From Betaproteobacteria bacterium (GTDB taxonomy: Bacteria; Pseudomonadota; Gammaproteobacteria; Burkholderiales; Rhodocyclaceae), in contig JACQYB010000044.1 in NCBI GenBank assembly GCA_016208415.1, positions 1 to 64,000 on the forward strand: a stretch of DNA of 64,000 nt. Direction: 5' to 3'. Positions 52,052-62,018 of the stretch are shown piece after piece. Within the stretch, counting starts at the first letter, position 1; every line of letters begins with the position of its first letter. Under the pieces are notes generated by a model. It was not told the origin of the DNA. It did no database searches and saw only the letters and a program-made list of their open reading frames with translations. The translations under genes were made by a program, and so were the position numbers.

Positions 52052-53458
52052 TCCCGCGCCTTCGTCCTGGCTGGCGACGATGAAGCGCGTGACGGCGCAG
52101 GAGGCGGCCCGGGTGGCGGGGCTGTCGGAACGCGAGGTGAGCACGAAGGGCACGCGCAGGCCCAGGCCCACCCCGGCGCAGGAGGCATCGGCCAGGTGTT
52201 CGAGCTGCTTGGCAAGCATGTTGCCGGATTCGAGGTCCGGCGCCACCAGGATGTCCGCCCGGCCGGCGACGTCGCTGACGATGCCCTTGATGCGTGCGGC
52301 CTCCAGGCTCACGGCGTTGTCGAAGGCCAGGGGTCCGTCGACGATCCCGCCCTTGATCTGGCCGCGTGCCGCCATCAGCGTGAGCATGGCGGCATCGACG
52401 GTGGACTGCATTTTCGGGTTGACGGTCTCGATGGCCGAGAGTATCGCCACCCGCGGCAATTCCACGCCGAAGCGGTGGGCGAAATCGATGGCGTTCTGCA
52501 CGATGTCCATCTTGGCCTCGATGTCGGGGGCTGGATTCACCGCCCCGTCGGTGATGAACAGGGTGCGCTCGTAGCGCGGCACATCCATGACGAAGACGTG
52601 GGACACGCGCCGCCCGGTGCGCAGCCCCACGCTGCGGTCCAGCAGGGCCGAGAGAAAGCGGTCGGTGTGCAGGCTGCCCTTCATGGGGAAGCGCGCCTTG
52701 CCCTGCGCCAGCAGTTGGGCGCAGGCGGCGGCCGCGGTGGTTTCGTGGCCGTCGGTGGCGTGGATGCGCGCCCCGTGCAGGTCGAGGCTCTCGCGCTCGG
52801 CGATGGCGCGGATGGTTGCCTCCGGCCCGCACAGGATGGGGTCGATGATGCCGGCCTGGAGCGCCTCCAGCGCCCCGCCCAGGGAGGTCGGGTCGCAGGG
52901 CCAGGCCACCGCCACGGCTGCCGGCGGCAGGTCGCGCGCCAGGTCCATCAGGCGCTGGTAGCGTAGCGCCCGGTCGGTCACCGTCACCTCCGGCAGGTCC
53001 ACCTGCGCCCGCACCACCTTGCGTCGCGGCGCCACCACGCGCGCCACGCCGTCCACCACGGGGTGGCCGTCCTGGTTGGCGGCATCGCAGTGGAAGACCA
53101 CCTGATGCGTGTCGGGGTGCTTCTCGGTCACCCGCACCGTCACGCGAAGTTCGTCGCCCACCATCACCGGCCGCAAAAAGCGGAAGGATTGGGACACGTA
53201 TTCCGTCCCCGCTCCGGGAAAGTCGTTGCCGAGTACGGCGGAGAACAGCGAACCCGCCCACAGGCTGTGGGCCACCACGGTGGAGCGGCCGCAGGTGCGG
53301 GCGAAATCGGCGTCGAAATGGGTGGGATTGACGTCGCCGCTGGCGGCGGCAAAGAGCTGGATGTCTTCCTCGCGCAGCCGACGCGTGATGGTGTGGACGT
53401 CGCCGATGGCGATGTCGTCAAAGGGATGGTTCTCGATGAGATCCTCGAGCTTGCCCAC
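52049..53458 (-). CDS. Bifunctional MaoC-type enoyl-CoA hydratase / phosphate acetyl(butyryl)transferase
   Basis: 469 residues from a GTG at 53458, chosen because AAGGA lies 7 bp upstream; an ATG nine codons earlier is possible. Residues 1-150 are a MaoC hot-dog domain (EEDIQLFAAASGDVNPTHFDADFA, VAHSLWAGSLFSAVLGNDFPGAGTEYVSQSFRF). The rest is a phosphotransacetylase (YQRLMDLARDLPP, GGALEALQAGIIDPILCGP, FITDGAVNPAPD, GGIVDGPLAFDNAV, VAPDLESGNMLAKQL). With ackA it can turn acyl-CoA into carboxylate and ATP. Confidence 0.92.
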   Translation of the reverse strand: MGKLEDLIENHPFDDIAIGDVHTITRRLREEDIQLFAAASGDVNPTHFDADFARTCGRSTVVAHSLWAGSLFSAVLGNDFPGAGTEYVSQSFRFLRPVMVGDELRVTVRVTEKHPDTHQVVFHCDAANQDGHPVVDGVARVVAPRRKVVRAQVDLPEVTVTDRALRYQRLMDLARDLPPAAVAVAWPCDPTSLGGALEALQAGIIDPILCGPEATIRAIAERESLDLHGARIHATDGHETTAAAACAQLLAQGKARFPMKGSLHTDRFLSALLDRSVGLRTGRRVSHVFVMDVPRYERTLFITDGAVNPAPDIEAKMDIVQNAIDFAHRFGVELPRVAILSAIETVNPKMQSTVDAAMLTLMAARGQIKGGIVDGPLAFDNAVSLEAARIKGIVSDVAGRADILVAPDLESGNMLAKQLEHLADASCAGVGLGLRVPFVLTSRSDSPATRAASCAVTRFIVASQDEGAG

Positions 53459-54026
53459 GTGGTTGTCCTTTCCATTTCTTGGCATCGGGTGCGCCATTCC
53501 GGGTGACGGCGGCGCTCTGCGGCCGAACGCGGCTTCAGGCGTCTGCGCCCGGCCCCGAGGCCACGCCGTCATGCCTGTGGGCATGCTCGGTGCGGGTCCC
53601 GCGGCCGAGGAAGTGTCACCTCCGAGTTACGGCAGCGCGGCACCCGACTTGAGATGCCGAAGGCGTTGTGCACTGCCCCAGGCGCCCATTGGAACCGTAA
53701 ATGGTGCACCGCGTCAAGCAACGTGGGCAATTCGAAGCGGCTGCGGTGATGCCCCGCCTGCGGCGGGCGCGTCTCGCGGAAGGGTAAGTCGCCGAGCAAA
53801 AACAACTTGAACATTGTCCATCTTGCATATGAGTGCCATGCGGCGTTGCCAAGACGCTTGTGTGGCTCGCCACACGGCGCGTCTTGGCGCCTTGCCTGGC
53901 ATCTCGTCTGCAAGCGGCCAATTGTTCAAATTGTGTTTCCTCGGCTCCCAAGGGAAGTGAGACTCGGGGCGAGAAGGGTGGGCCGACGTCCGCCCCTCCT
54001 GCCCGATGAATCAGGCAGGTGCGCCA
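53459..54026. other. 568-bp region with long palindrome, no certain gene
   Basis: Open frames are short and show no family. The middle part, 53784-53950, is a large imperfect palindrome described separately. A lesser hairpin CCTGCC...GGCAGG lies at about 53998-54020. Promoter signals for the pta-ackA operon should be in 53459-53780 but are not obvious. Confidence 0.5.
53784..53950. repeat. Long imperfect palindrome, MITE-like or structured RNA
   Basis: The core 53848-53888 is GCCAAGACGC, TT, GTGTGGC, TC, GCCACAC, GGC, GCGTCTTGGC: two perfect nested stems. Outside it, about 45 bp on each side still pair imperfectly (AACTTGAACA on the left, TTGTTCAAATTG on the right), and GCCGAG recurs at both outer ends. 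No reading frame explains it. Confidence 0.65.
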
Positions 54027-54608
54027 CTACGGAATCGCGCGCTCGACCAGGCGTCGCCACCAGGGCTTGTGCGGTGCCCAACTCAGGACGGCCTGGGGGA
54101 GCGCGCTGGGCTGGCGAACGTGGCGCGGGGTCGCGAGGGCATCGGGAAGCGACGGGAAACAGCTTGCCGCCGCCGGTCGCGGCAGGTTCGGCGGCGCCGG
54201 ATGGCCTGTCGTCACCAGCGCCGGTTGCGATACGACCAGCCGGAGTTGCGGCGCGCGGAACTCGGGGCTTGCTTTCGTGCCCGGGGCAACGGGCGCCATC
54301 GGCGTTTCGGGGTGTCTGTGGGCGTGCACGGTCGGTGTCTCCATGTTGTCTGCGCAATGTCGGACGGGGCGGATCCGGCCGGCCATCGGCCGCCGCGGCT
54401 CGGGGTGCGGCGCCGGGGCGTACTCCGGCAGCGAACCTTGTTGCGTGGCGACCTCTGATTCCAGCATAGCGCGCCTGTGCGCCGGCGATGGCGGAAACAG
54501 CCGCGAAAAACAGCCGTTAATCAAGCGATCCACGGCGGACCGCGCGGTGCCCGGGAGGGACTCCCGGACGGCGGGCCGCGATCGGTCGGTGATCCTGGGG
54601 AGGGTCAT
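54027..54608 (-). CDS. Hypothetical Pro/Arg-rich protein coupled to the GCS2 ligase gene
   Basis: 193 residues from the ATG at 54608, which overlaps the stop of the ligase gene (TATGA). A GTG three codons earlier is the alternative. The N-terminal part TLPRITDRSRPAVRESLPG and the ending KPWWRRLVERAIP are arginine-rich, and the middle is rich in Pro, Ala and His. The frame holds mostly G/C in third positions, like a real gene. No signal peptide, membrane segment or known family is seen. It may be an anchor or accessory of the ligase, or a fortuitous frame. Confidence 0.4.
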   Translation of the reverse strand: MTLPRITDRSRPAVRESLPGTARSAVDRLINGCFSRLFPPSPAHRRAMLESEVATQQGSLPEYAPAPHPEPRRPMAGRIRPVRHCADNMETPTVHAHRHPETPMAPVAPGTKASPEFRAPQLRLVVSQPALVTTGHPAPPNLPRPAAASCFPSLPDALATPRHVRQPSALPQAVLSWAPHKPWWRRLVERAIP

Positions 54609-56029
54609 ACGCTCCACTCATGCACCGGGCTGCCGCCGCGCTGGTGGCGCACGTAATCGGCGGTGAGGCGGCGCAGGTCGCGCCCATGGCGGTGGGCGTG
54701 GTCGCGCTGCCAGCGGGCGCCGGTCTGGCCGCTGCGCACCCGCGCCGCGATCACGGCCAGCAGCCGGTCGGCGTCTTCCGCGGCGATGCCAAGTTCCGCC
54801 AGGCCCTCGCGCGCCATGGGCAGGACGACTTCCCGTACCAGGGCGCCGACCTGGCAGCGGTGGCCGTCGGGCCACTGGATCTCGGCGTCCAGCCCGTGGC
54901 GCGCTGCGGCATAGAAGTTCTCCCGCGCCTGGACGAAGGGCAGTTGGTGTTCCGGCGCGGCGGCCTGCAGGGCGAGCAGGCGGACCGCACCGTAGTAAAG
55001 CGCGGCGTTGGCCATCATGTCGACAATGCTGGGCCCGGCGGCCATGACGCGGTGCTCGATGCGCAGGTGTGCCCGGTCGTGGGGCGGCAGCCCCACCAGC
55101 AGCCGGTTCCAGCGCCAGATGGTGCCGTTGTGCAGGCGCAGGTGGGCCATCTCCTCGGCCGGCGTATCGAACAGGATGGGCAGCAGCACGCAATAACGTT
55201 CCAGGTTTTCCAGGAAGTGCTCGACGCAGCTCTCGCCCAGGTAGCCGGAGCCGAAGGTGACGCGGCGCCGCTCGGGGTGGGCGTCGTCGCCGGTGTCCAC
55301 GCCCTGCTCGAACAGCGGCACGCGGGTTTCCTCCCATAGTGAGTGGCCGAAAAGGAAGGGTGAGTTGGCGCTCACCGCGACCATCGGCGCCGCCAGCATC
55401 GCCGAGGCGTTGTAGAAGCGGGCCGCCTGGGCGGCCGGCACCTGCAGATGGGCCTGGAACGACGTGGTGGCCGCCTCCAGCATCACGTCGGAATGGGTCA
55501 GCGCCAGCGTTTCGCGCCCGTCGATGCACAGGTGCAGGGGTTGTCCGCCGCGGGCGGCCAGCACCTGCTCGTTGAGGGCGTAATAGCGGTTCAGCGGCGA
55601 CATGTTGGCCAGGCAGAGGTGGCGTTCGCTCACCGTGGGGAGGATGCCGATGAGCGCCACGTCGTGGTCCAGCGCCTCGGCGCAGTCCTGGCAGCGGCGC
55701 AGCAGTCCGGCCAGAGTCGCCTCCAGGCGGGAGAGCGCGTGGCCGGCGAGGGGCTGCGGTTCGCAGTTCAGTTCGAAGTTGAAGCGCGACAGTTCCGGCA
55801 CCACCAGCGGCGAGTCCAGGCGCGCCAGAAAGGCCTGGTTGTCGGGTGCGGGAAAGCCGTCCCGGTCGATGAGCCAGCCCTCCACCTCGAATCCGGCCGT
55901 GTAGCCGCTGGGCGAGAAGGCGCCGCCGGCGAGTTTCTGCGCCAGGCAGGCGGTTTCCTCTTCGAGTCGCTGCCGGAATGCAGCGAAATCATCCGGCACG
56001 AAACGCTTTGCGACGATTTCCTGACCCAT
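54605..56029 (-). CDS. Glutamate-cysteine ligase-like protein (GCS2/YbdK group)
   Basis: 474 residues from the ATG at 56029. GCS2 features: FEVEGWLIDRDGFPAP, SRFNFELNCEPQPL, CQDCAEALDHDVALIGILPTVSERHL, MLEAATTSFQAHLQVPA, VAVSANSPFLFGHSLWEETRVPLFEQGVD, and LRIEHRVMAAGPSIVDMMANAALYYGA. These proteins have ATP-grasp-free glutamine-synthetase folds and join glutamate (or another acid) to an amine. Many YbdK-type members do not make glutathione, so the true substrate is open. It is followed by a coupled small frame. Confidence 0.85.
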   Translation of the reverse strand: MGQEIVAKRFVPDDFAAFRQRLEEETACLAQKLAGGAFSPSGYTAGFEVEGWLIDRDGFPAPDNQAFLARLDSPLVVPELSRFNFELNCEPQPLAGHALSRLEATLAGLLRRCQDCAEALDHDVALIGILPTVSERHLCLANMSPLNRYYALNEQVLAARGGQPLHLCIDGRETLALTHSDVMLEAATTSFQAHLQVPAAQAARFYNASAMLAAPMVAVSANSPFLFGHSLWEETRVPLFEQGVDTGDDAHPERRRVTFGSGYLGESCVEHFLENLERYCVLLPILFDTPAEEMAHLRLHNGTIWRWNRLLVGLPPHDRAHLRIEHRVMAAGPSIVDMMANAALYYGAVRLLALQAAAPEHQLPFVQARENFYAAARHGLDAEIQWPDGHRCQVGALVREVVLPMAREGLAELGIAAEDADRLLAVIAARVRSGQTGARWQRDHAHRHGRDLRRLTADYVRHQRGGSPVHEWSV

Positions 56030-56330
56030 GGTGATCTCCCCGGCGGCGTGCGCCTGCGCCCTGCGCCGCCATCGTAATCGTTCATGCCGCCCGCCGGGAC
56101 GCCCCGAGGGAGGCATGCACCCCCTCGGCGGAGGTTGAGGCGGGGGTTCGCAAAGCACCGCTTTGCGCCGCCGAAACGGGCGAGCCGTGCACGGCGAGCC
56201 CTTCGCGAACAATGTGAGCGCGGGGGTCGTGCTCCTGCTGCCCGGCGCAGAATCTACGCCAACTTCTGCCGATGTGTCATCTACCCGAAAGGTCGTGCCG
56301 GCGCCCGGGCCGGCCAGGGCATGGGAGCCG
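56030..56330. other. 301-bp intergenic region with a degenerate junction repeat
   Basis: No gene is visible between murU and the GCS2 ligase start. Positions 56083-56150 hold a decayed relative of the junction repeat (CATGCCGCCCGCCGGGACGC, then CATGCACCCCCTCGG). The remainder shows no clear signal. Confidence 0.5.
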
Positions 56331-57038
56331 TCATGCTCTGCGGGAGGAGGAGGGGCCGGGCGAGCCCAGCAAGGCGTTCAGTTCTTCCAGCCGCCGAGGC
56401 GTACCGACGTCGGTCCACAGGCCGTCGTGGCGTTCGCCGCCCACTTGGTCCCGCGCCATGGCGGCGCGCAGCAGCGGCGCCAGGGGGGCGCGCTCGCCGC
56501 GGGCGATGGCGGCGAACAGTTCGGGGTGATACACGCCGATGCCGGAGAACGTCAGGCGCGGTTCGCCTCGCGCGCGAACGCGCCCGCCGTCGAGGCGGAA
56601 ATCGCCGGCCGGATGCTGCGGCGGATTGGGCACCAGCACCAGGTGGGCGAGACGCCCGGCCGGCTCCAGCGCCGCGCCCGCGGCGTGCAGCCGTGCCAGG
56701 GCATAGTCGCAGTGGATGTCGGCGTTGATCACCGCGAAGGGTCCGGGCCCCAGCAGCGGCAGCGCGTTGGCGATGCCGCCGGCGGTCTCCAGCGCCCGCG
56801 CCTCGGGGGAGTAGCGCAGGTGCAGCCCGAAGCGCCCGCCGTCGCCCAAAGCCTGCTCGATGAGGTGGCCGAGGTGGGCGTGGTTGATCACGATCTCCTC
56901 GAAGCCGGCGGCGCGCAGCCGTTCCAGGTGCCAGACGATGAGCGGCTTGCCGCCCGCCTCCAGCAGCGGCTTGGGCGTGCGGTCGGTGAGCGGGCGCATG
57001 CGCTCCCCCCGGCCGGCGGCGAGGATCATGGCTCTCAT
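56331..57038 (-). CDS. murU: MurNAc-1-phosphate uridylyltransferase MurU
   Basis: 235 residues from the ATG at 57038. The nucleotidyltransferase start [31 protein letters not shown], the loop [23 protein letters not shown] and the late [13 protein letters not shown] are typical. With the kinase upstream (amgK, 34 bp away) it recycles N-acetylmuramic acid to UDP-MurNAc, bypassing the fosfomycin-sensitive route, as shown for pseudomonads. The last residues PSSSRRA are low complexity. Confidence 0.94.
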   Translation of the reverse strand: MRAMILAAGRGERMRPLTDRTPKPLLEAGGKPLIVWHLERLRAAGFEEIVINHAHLGHLIEQALGDGGRFGLHLRYSPEARALETAGGIANALPLLGPGPFAVINADIHCDYALARLHAAGAALEPAGRLAHLVLVPNPPQHPAGDFRLDGGRVRARGEPRLTFSGIGVYHPELFAAIARGERAPLAPLLRAAMARDQVGGERHDGLWTDVGTPRRLEELNALLGSPGPSSSRRA

Positions 57039-57072
57039 GACGGCGATGGGCGCGAGGGGCCCGACGCGCGGA

Positions 57073-58071
57073 TCAAAACGTGTACCCCACGTGCGCGCAA
57101 CGGCCTTCAAGGTCGTCCAGCAGCCGCGCGAGCGGGGCCAGGTCGCGATAGCGCTCGCAGGCGCGGCGCAGGTAGCGGGCAACCCGCGGCATGTCAGCGA
57201 GGTAGCCGTCCTTGCCGTCGCGGTGCCACAGCCGCGCGAAGATGCCCAGCACCTTGACATGGCGCTGCACGCCCATCCATTCGTAATCGCGGTGGAAGGC
57301 GGCGAAGTCGGGATGCACGGGCAGCCCGGCGCGGCGCGCCTTCTCCCAGTAGCGGATGAGCCAGTCCAGGGTCAGCCCCTCGTCCCACTCGACGTAGGCG
57401 TCCTTGAACAGGGAGACCAGGTCGTAGGTCACGGGGCCGTAGACCGCGTCCTGGAAGTCCAGCACGCCGGGGTTGGGGCGGGTGACCATGAGGTTGCGCG
57501 AGTGGTAGTCGCGATGCACGAACACCCGCGGCTCGGCGAGATTCACCGCCAGGATGCGCTCGAAACACTGACGCAGCGCCGCGTCTTCCGCCTCGGACAG
57601 GGTATGGCCGAGGTGGCGCCCCACGTACCACTCGGGGAACAGATCCAGCTCGCGAGCGAGCAGGGCGCAGTCGTATTCCGGCAGCACGCCCGGCCGGCTG
57701 GCCTGCTGGATGCGGATGAGGGCGTCCAGGGCGTCGGCATAGAGCGCGGGGGCGTTGCCGGCATTCAGCGCCGACAGGTAGGTGGTGTCGCCCAGGTCGG
57801 AGAGCAGCAGGAAGCCCTGCTCCAGATCCGTCGCGAACACCTCCGGCACGTGGGCTCCGGCCGCGGCGAAAAGCCGTGCCACGTGGAGGTAGGGGCGGCA
57901 GTCCTCGTGGGCGGGCGGGGCGTCCATGACGATGCGCGAGGGCGCCCCATCTTCGAAGCTCACCCGGAAGTAGCGCCGGAAGCTGGCATCGGCCGAGGCC
58001 GGGGCGAGGCTGAAGTCACGGCCGGGAAACTGCTGCCCGATCCAGTGACGCAGCGCCTGGGTACGTTCCAT
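57073..58071 (-). CDS. amgK: Anomeric MurNAc/GlcNAc kinase AmgK
   Basis: 332 residues from the ATG at 58071; an ATG four codons earlier is possible. An aminoglycoside-phosphotransferase fold: [34 protein letters not shown], the catalytic loop [13 protein letters not shown] and the metal motif [22 protein letters not shown]. It phosphorylates MurNAc at C1, giving the substrate of MurU. The pair is divergent from lptD, 97 bp apart, the order found in many beta- and gammaproteobacteria. Confidence 0.95.
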   Translation of the reverse strand: MERTQALRHWIGQQFPGRDFSLAPASADASFRRYFRVSFEDGAPSRIVMDAPPAHEDCRPYLHVARLFAAAGAHVPEVFATDLEQGFLLLSDLGDTTYLSALNAGNAPALYADALDALIRIQQASRPGVLPEYDCALLARELDLFPEWYVGRHLGHTLSEAEDAALRQCFERILAVNLAEPRVFVHRDYHSRNLMVTRPNPGVLDFQDAVYGPVTYDLVSLFKDAYVEWDEGLTLDWLIRYWEKARRAGLPVHPDFAAFHRDYEWMGVQRHVKVLGIFARLWHRDGKDGYLADMPRVARYLRRACERYRDLAPLARLLDDLEGRCAHVGYTF

Positions 58072-58168
58072 ATTCCTGCCCATTGCAGCGAGGGTGCTAA
58101 AATCGCGGCATTCTAGCACCGCCGAAAATCGGAACCCGGCGTGGTGCGGAGCCTTTCCCCGAGTATCC

Positions 58169-60523
58169 ATGCCGAATTCCAAGCACGATCTGGTGCCGCT
58201 GGTGGTCTGTTGTGTCTGTGGCGGGTTGGCCGTCGCGGCACCAACCATTGCCCGGGCACAGTCGGTGGCGCCGCCCGCGGTGCAGGAGGCACAGCCATCT
58301 TCGGCGCGGGAGTTGGTCACGCCGGCCTCCCGACCCGCCGCAACGCCCGCGCCGCTACGACCGTCAATGGACCTGGCGCCGCCACCCAAGGACCGGGAGG
58401 GGCTGCCGGTATTCATTTCCGCGGACAGCATTGCCGGCCGCACCGAGGACGAGGTCACCGCCGAAGGCAACGTCGTGCTGCGCCGCCTCGGCAACACCCT
58501 CAAGGCCGACCGGCTCACCTACCGCCAGAGCATCGACGAGGTGGACGCGCAAGGCAACGTGCGGCTCACCAGCGAGACCGATGCCATCGCCGGCCCCCAC
58601 CTGCGCCTGCAACTGGAAAAGAGCCTGGGCTTCTTCGAGCGGCCGGTGTATTCCATCTCCCGGCCCCCGCGCTCGGGGCAGAAACTGGAGGCCGTGAAGG
58701 GCGGCGGCGAGGCGGAGCGCCTGGATTTCGAAGGCGAGGATCTGTTCCGGCTCAGGAACGCCACCTTCTCCTCCTGCGGACCGGATGACCCGGACTGGTA
58801 CCTCAAGGGCCGCGACGTCCTCCTCGACTACAGGATCGACGAGGGCGTGGGACGCGACGTGCGGCTGGTGTTCATGGGCGTGCCGCTGTTCTACACGCCC
58901 TACGTGGACTTCCCTCTCAACAACCGCCGCAAGACCGGCCTGCTGCCGCCCACCATCGGCAGTTCCAGCAAGACCGGCCTGGACCTGACCCTGCCCTGGT
59001 ACTGGAACATCGCGCCCAACCAGGATGTCACGTTCGCACCGCGCTTCCTGTCGCGCCGCGGCCTGCAATTGAACACCGAATACCGCTACCTGCAGCCCGA
59101 ATACACCGGCTCGCTGCGGGTGGAGTGGCTGCCCAAGGACACGGTCACCAACACCGCCCGCCATGCCTATGCCCTTCAGCACACCCACGTTTTTCGCAGC
59201 AACGTCGTCGGCCAGCTCAACCTCAACGGCGTTTCCGACGACACCTACCTGACCGACCTGGGCACCCGTGTAGCCACCAGCGCCCAGTCGCAACTGCTGC
59301 GCCAGGGCGTCCTGGCCTACGGCTGCGGCTGGTGGACGGCCACTGCGCTGATGCAGCGCTACCAGACCCTGCAGGATCCGGCGCTGCCTCCGGTGGTGGC
59401 GCCCTACGACCGGCTGCCGCAACTGACCCTGCTCGCCAGCCGTCCGGAGTTCTACGGTGACAGCGCCTTCGCCTTCAGCGGCGAGTTCGTGTCCTTCCAC
59501 CACCCGACCATGGTGCTGGGCCGCAGGCTGACGGCCTATCCGCAGATCTCGCTGCCGCTGCAGACCAGCGCCTTCTACGTCACCCCCAAGTTCGGCTACC
59601 ACCTCACCCGCTACGGGCTGTCGCGCCAGGCCGCGGACGTGCCCGACACCCTTACCCGCAGCGTGCCCATCTTCAGCGTGGACGGCGGCGTGACCTTCGA
59701 ACGCGACGCGCGCTGGCTGGGCCGCGACATGGTGCAGACCCTGGAGCCGCGCCTGTATTACCTGCGGGTGCCGCATCGCGACCAAGGCCGCATCCCCGTC
59801 TTCGACACCGGCATTGCCGACTTCAACTTCACCCAGATCTTCGCCGAGAACAGCTACGTCGGCGGCGACCGCATCTCCGACGCCAACCAGCTCACCACCG
59901 CCCTCGTCTCGCGCATCATCAATCCCGCCACCGGCGCCGAGCTGATGCGCGGCGCCGTGGGCAGCCGCTACTACTTCCGCGACCAGACCGTAGACTTTCC
60001 CGGCCTCGCGCCGCGCACCGGGCGCCGCGCCGACCTGCTGGCGGCGTTGTCCGGCGAGGTGCTGCGCGACATCTGGTTCGACTCCGGCGTGCAATACAAT
60101 CCCCGCAGCCGGCACACCGAGCGCCTGACGGTGGGCGCCCGCTATCAGCCCGCCCCGGGTCGCGTCTTCAACACCGGCTACCGCTACACCCGCGACGTGC
60201 TGCGCGAAGTGGATGTGTCCGCCCAGTGGCCGCTTTGGCGCAACTGGTACGGCGTGGCGCGCTACAACTACTCGCTGAAGGAAAACCGCCTCATCGAAGC
60301 CATCGGCGGGCTGGAGTACGATGGCGGCTGCTGGGTGGGCCGGGTGGTGGTCCATCGCTACGCTGCGGCCGCCCAGGTGGCCACCAGCGCCCTGTTCGTG
60401 CAACTGGAGTTCAACGGCTTCTCGCGCATCGGTTCCAACCCGCTGGAGTTGCTGCGGCGCAGCGTGTCCGGCTATGGCCTGATCAACCGCTCGGTCTCCG
60501 ATCCGGTGTTCGGTGCCGACTGA
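58169..60523 (+). CDS. lptD: LPS-assembly protein LptD
   Basis: 784 residues from the ATG at 58169. A signal peptide (LVPLVVCCVCGGLAVAAPTIARA) is followed by a Pro/Ala-rich linker and the LptA-like periplasmic jellyroll (VFISADSIAGRTEDEVTAEGNVVLRRLGNTLKADRLTY). Then come FSSCGPDDPDWYLKGRDVLLDYRID, typical of LptD, and the large beta-barrel ending SGYGLINRSVSDPVFGAD. LptD places lipopolysaccharide in the outer leaflet together with LptE. It begins the lptD-surA-pdxA-ksgA run. Confidence 0.97.
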   Translation: MPNSKHDLVPLVVCCVCGGLAVAAPTIARAQSVAPPAVQEAQPSSARELVTPASRPAATPAPLRPSMDLAPPPKDREGLPVFISADSIAGRTEDEVTAEGNVVLRRLGNTLKADRLTYRQSIDEVDAQGNVRLTSETDAIAGPHLRLQLEKSLGFFERPVYSISRPPRSGQKLEAVKGGGEAERLDFEGEDLFRLRNATFSSCGPDDPDWYLKGRDVLLDYRIDEGVGRDVRLVFMGVPLFYTPYVDFPLNNRRKTGLLPPTIGSSSKTGLDLTLPWYWNIAPNQDVTFAPRFLSRRGLQLNTEYRYLQPEYTGSLRVEWLPKDTVTNTARHAYALQHTHVFRSNVVGQLNLNGVSDDTYLTDLGTRVATSAQSQLLRQGVLAYGCGWWTATALMQRYQTLQDPALPPVVAPYDRLPQLTLLASRPEFYGDSAFAFSGEFVSFHHPTMVLGRRLTAYPQISLPLQTSAFYVTPKFGYHLTRYGLSRQAADVPDTLTRSVPIFSVDGGVTFERDARWLGRDMVQTLEPRLYYLRVPHRDQGRIPVFDTGIADFNFTQIFAENSYVGGDRISDANQLTTALVSRIINPATGAELMRGAVGSRYYFRDQTVDFPGLAPRTGRRADLLAALSGEVLRDIWFDSGVQYNPRSRHTERLTVGARYQPAPGRVFNTGYRYTRDVLREVDVSAQWPLWRNWYGVARYNYSLKENRLIEAIGGLEYDGGCWVGRVVVHRYAAAAQVATSALFVQLEFNGFSRIGSNPLELLRRSVSGYGLINRSVSDPVFGAD

Positions 60524-60560
60524 GCCGCGGAGCCGGCGTTTCCCCTGACCCGAGATATCC

Positions 60561-62018
60561 ATGTTTCGAGATGCCATGTCCTCGATGAACGCCATCCCCC
60601 GCGCCCTTGTCCTGGCGCTCGCCGCAATCCTGTGCCTGCTCGTCGCGGCCACGGCACGGGCCCAGATCCGCGTACCCCAGCAGGATCCTGCTGCGGGAGC
60701 GCCGCGCCTCGGTAGCCCGCCCGCTGCCCGCCCCGTTCCTGCGGCGCCCGCGGCCGACACCGCTCCCCCTGCCGCCACGCCCGCGGCCGAAGCGGTTCCG
60801 GCCGACCGCATCGTGGCGGTGGTCAACAACGAGGTCATCACCGCGAAGGAACTGCGCGCCCGCGTCGGCGTGGCGGAGCAGCAACTGCGGCGCCAGAACA
60901 CGCCCCTGCCGGCACGGGAACAACTGGAGCAGCAGTTGCTGGAGCGCCTGATCCTGGAGAAGGTGCAAATGCAGTACGCCGCCGAGACCGGCCTGAGCGT
61001 GGACGACGCCCAGATCGATCGCGCGGTGGCGCGCATTGCCGAGAACAACCGCATGGATCCGGGCACTTTCCGCCAAGCGCTGGAACGCGACGGCGTGCCG
61101 TGGCACAAGTTCCGCACGGAACTGCGCACCGAGATGGTTCTGAGCCGTCTGCGGGAGCGGGAGATCGACAGCCGCGTCATGGTGTCCGACGCCGAGGCGG
61201 AGAACTTCCTCGCCGATCCCGAACGCGCAGGCATGGCCAACTCCGAGTTCCACGTCCAGCACATCCTGGTGCGGGTGCCCGAGCAGGCCGGCCCGGAGCA
61301 GGTGGCGCGCCTCAAGGCCAAGGCCGACGAGGCCCGGGCCAAGGTGGCCGGCGGCGAGGACTTCGCCCGCACCGCCGCCGCCTTCTCCGACGCCCCCGAC
61401 GCCCTGCAGGGCGGCGACCTGGGCTGGCGCACGCCCGAGCGCCTGCCGGGGCTGTTCGTCGAATTGGTGGCCGGCCTCAAGCCGGGCAACACCAGCGCGG
61501 TGGTGCGCAGCCCCGCCGGTTTCCACGTCGTGCGCCTGGCGGCACGACGCGGCGGACTGGGCGCGGGCGAGAAGGTGCAGCAGACGCGGGTGCGCCACAT
61601 CCTCCTCAAGAACAACCAGGTCCTGTCCGACGCCGACATCCGGCAGCGGCTGACGGGACTGCGGGAACGCCTGCAGCATGGCGCCGATTTCGCCGAACTG
61701 GCGCAGCGCAACAGCCAGGACGGCAGCGCCGCCAAGGGGGGCGAACTGGGGTGGATCTACCCGGGCGATACCGTGCCCGACTTCGAGCGCGCCATGGACA
61801 AGCTGCCCGTGGGCGAGATCAGCGAGCCGGTGCGCTCGCCCTTCGGCTGGCACCTCATCCAGGTGCTGGAGCGGCGCGTGGCCGACGCCTCGGAGGAGCG
61901 CCGGCTGCTGGTGGCCAAGCAGGCGCTGCGCGAACGCAAGGCCGAGGAGGCCTACCAGGACTGGCTACGCCAGTTGCGCGACCGGGCCTACGTCGAACAC
62001 CGGCTGGAGGAGCGTTGA
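60561..62018 (+). CDS. surA: Periplasmic chaperone and peptidyl-prolyl isomerase SurA
   Basis: 485 residues. A signal peptide ([21 protein letters not shown]) leads to a Pro/Ala linker and the SurA N-domain ([21 protein letters not shown] ... [19 protein letters not shown]). Two parvulin domains follow: [15 protein letters not shown] ... [15 protein letters not shown] and [14 protein letters not shown] ... [20 protein letters not shown]. It escorts outer membrane proteins, LptD among them. A start five codons on (MSSMN) is also possible. Confidence 0.97.
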   Translation: MFRDAMSSMNAIPRALVLALAAILCLLVAATARAQIRVPQQDPAAGAPRLGSPPAARPVPAAPAADTAPPAATPAAEAVPADRIVAVVNNEVITAKELRARVGVAEQQLRRQNTPLPAREQLEQQLLERLILEKVQMQYAAETGLSVDDAQIDRAVARIAENNRMDPGTFRQALERDGVPWHKFRTELRTEMVLSRLREREIDSRVMVSDAEAENFLADPERAGMANSEFHVQHILVRVPEQAGPEQVARLKAKADEARAKVAGGEDFARTAAAFSDAPDALQGGDLGWRTPERLPGLFVELVAGLKPGNTSAVVRSPAGFHVVRLAARRGGLGAGEKVQQTRVRHILLKNNQVLSDADIRQRLTGLRERLQHGADFAELAQRNSQDGSAAKGGELGWIYPGDTVPDFERAMDKLPVGEISEPVRSPFGWHLIQVLERRVADASEERRLLVAKQALRERKAEEAYQDWLRQLRDRAYVEHRLEER

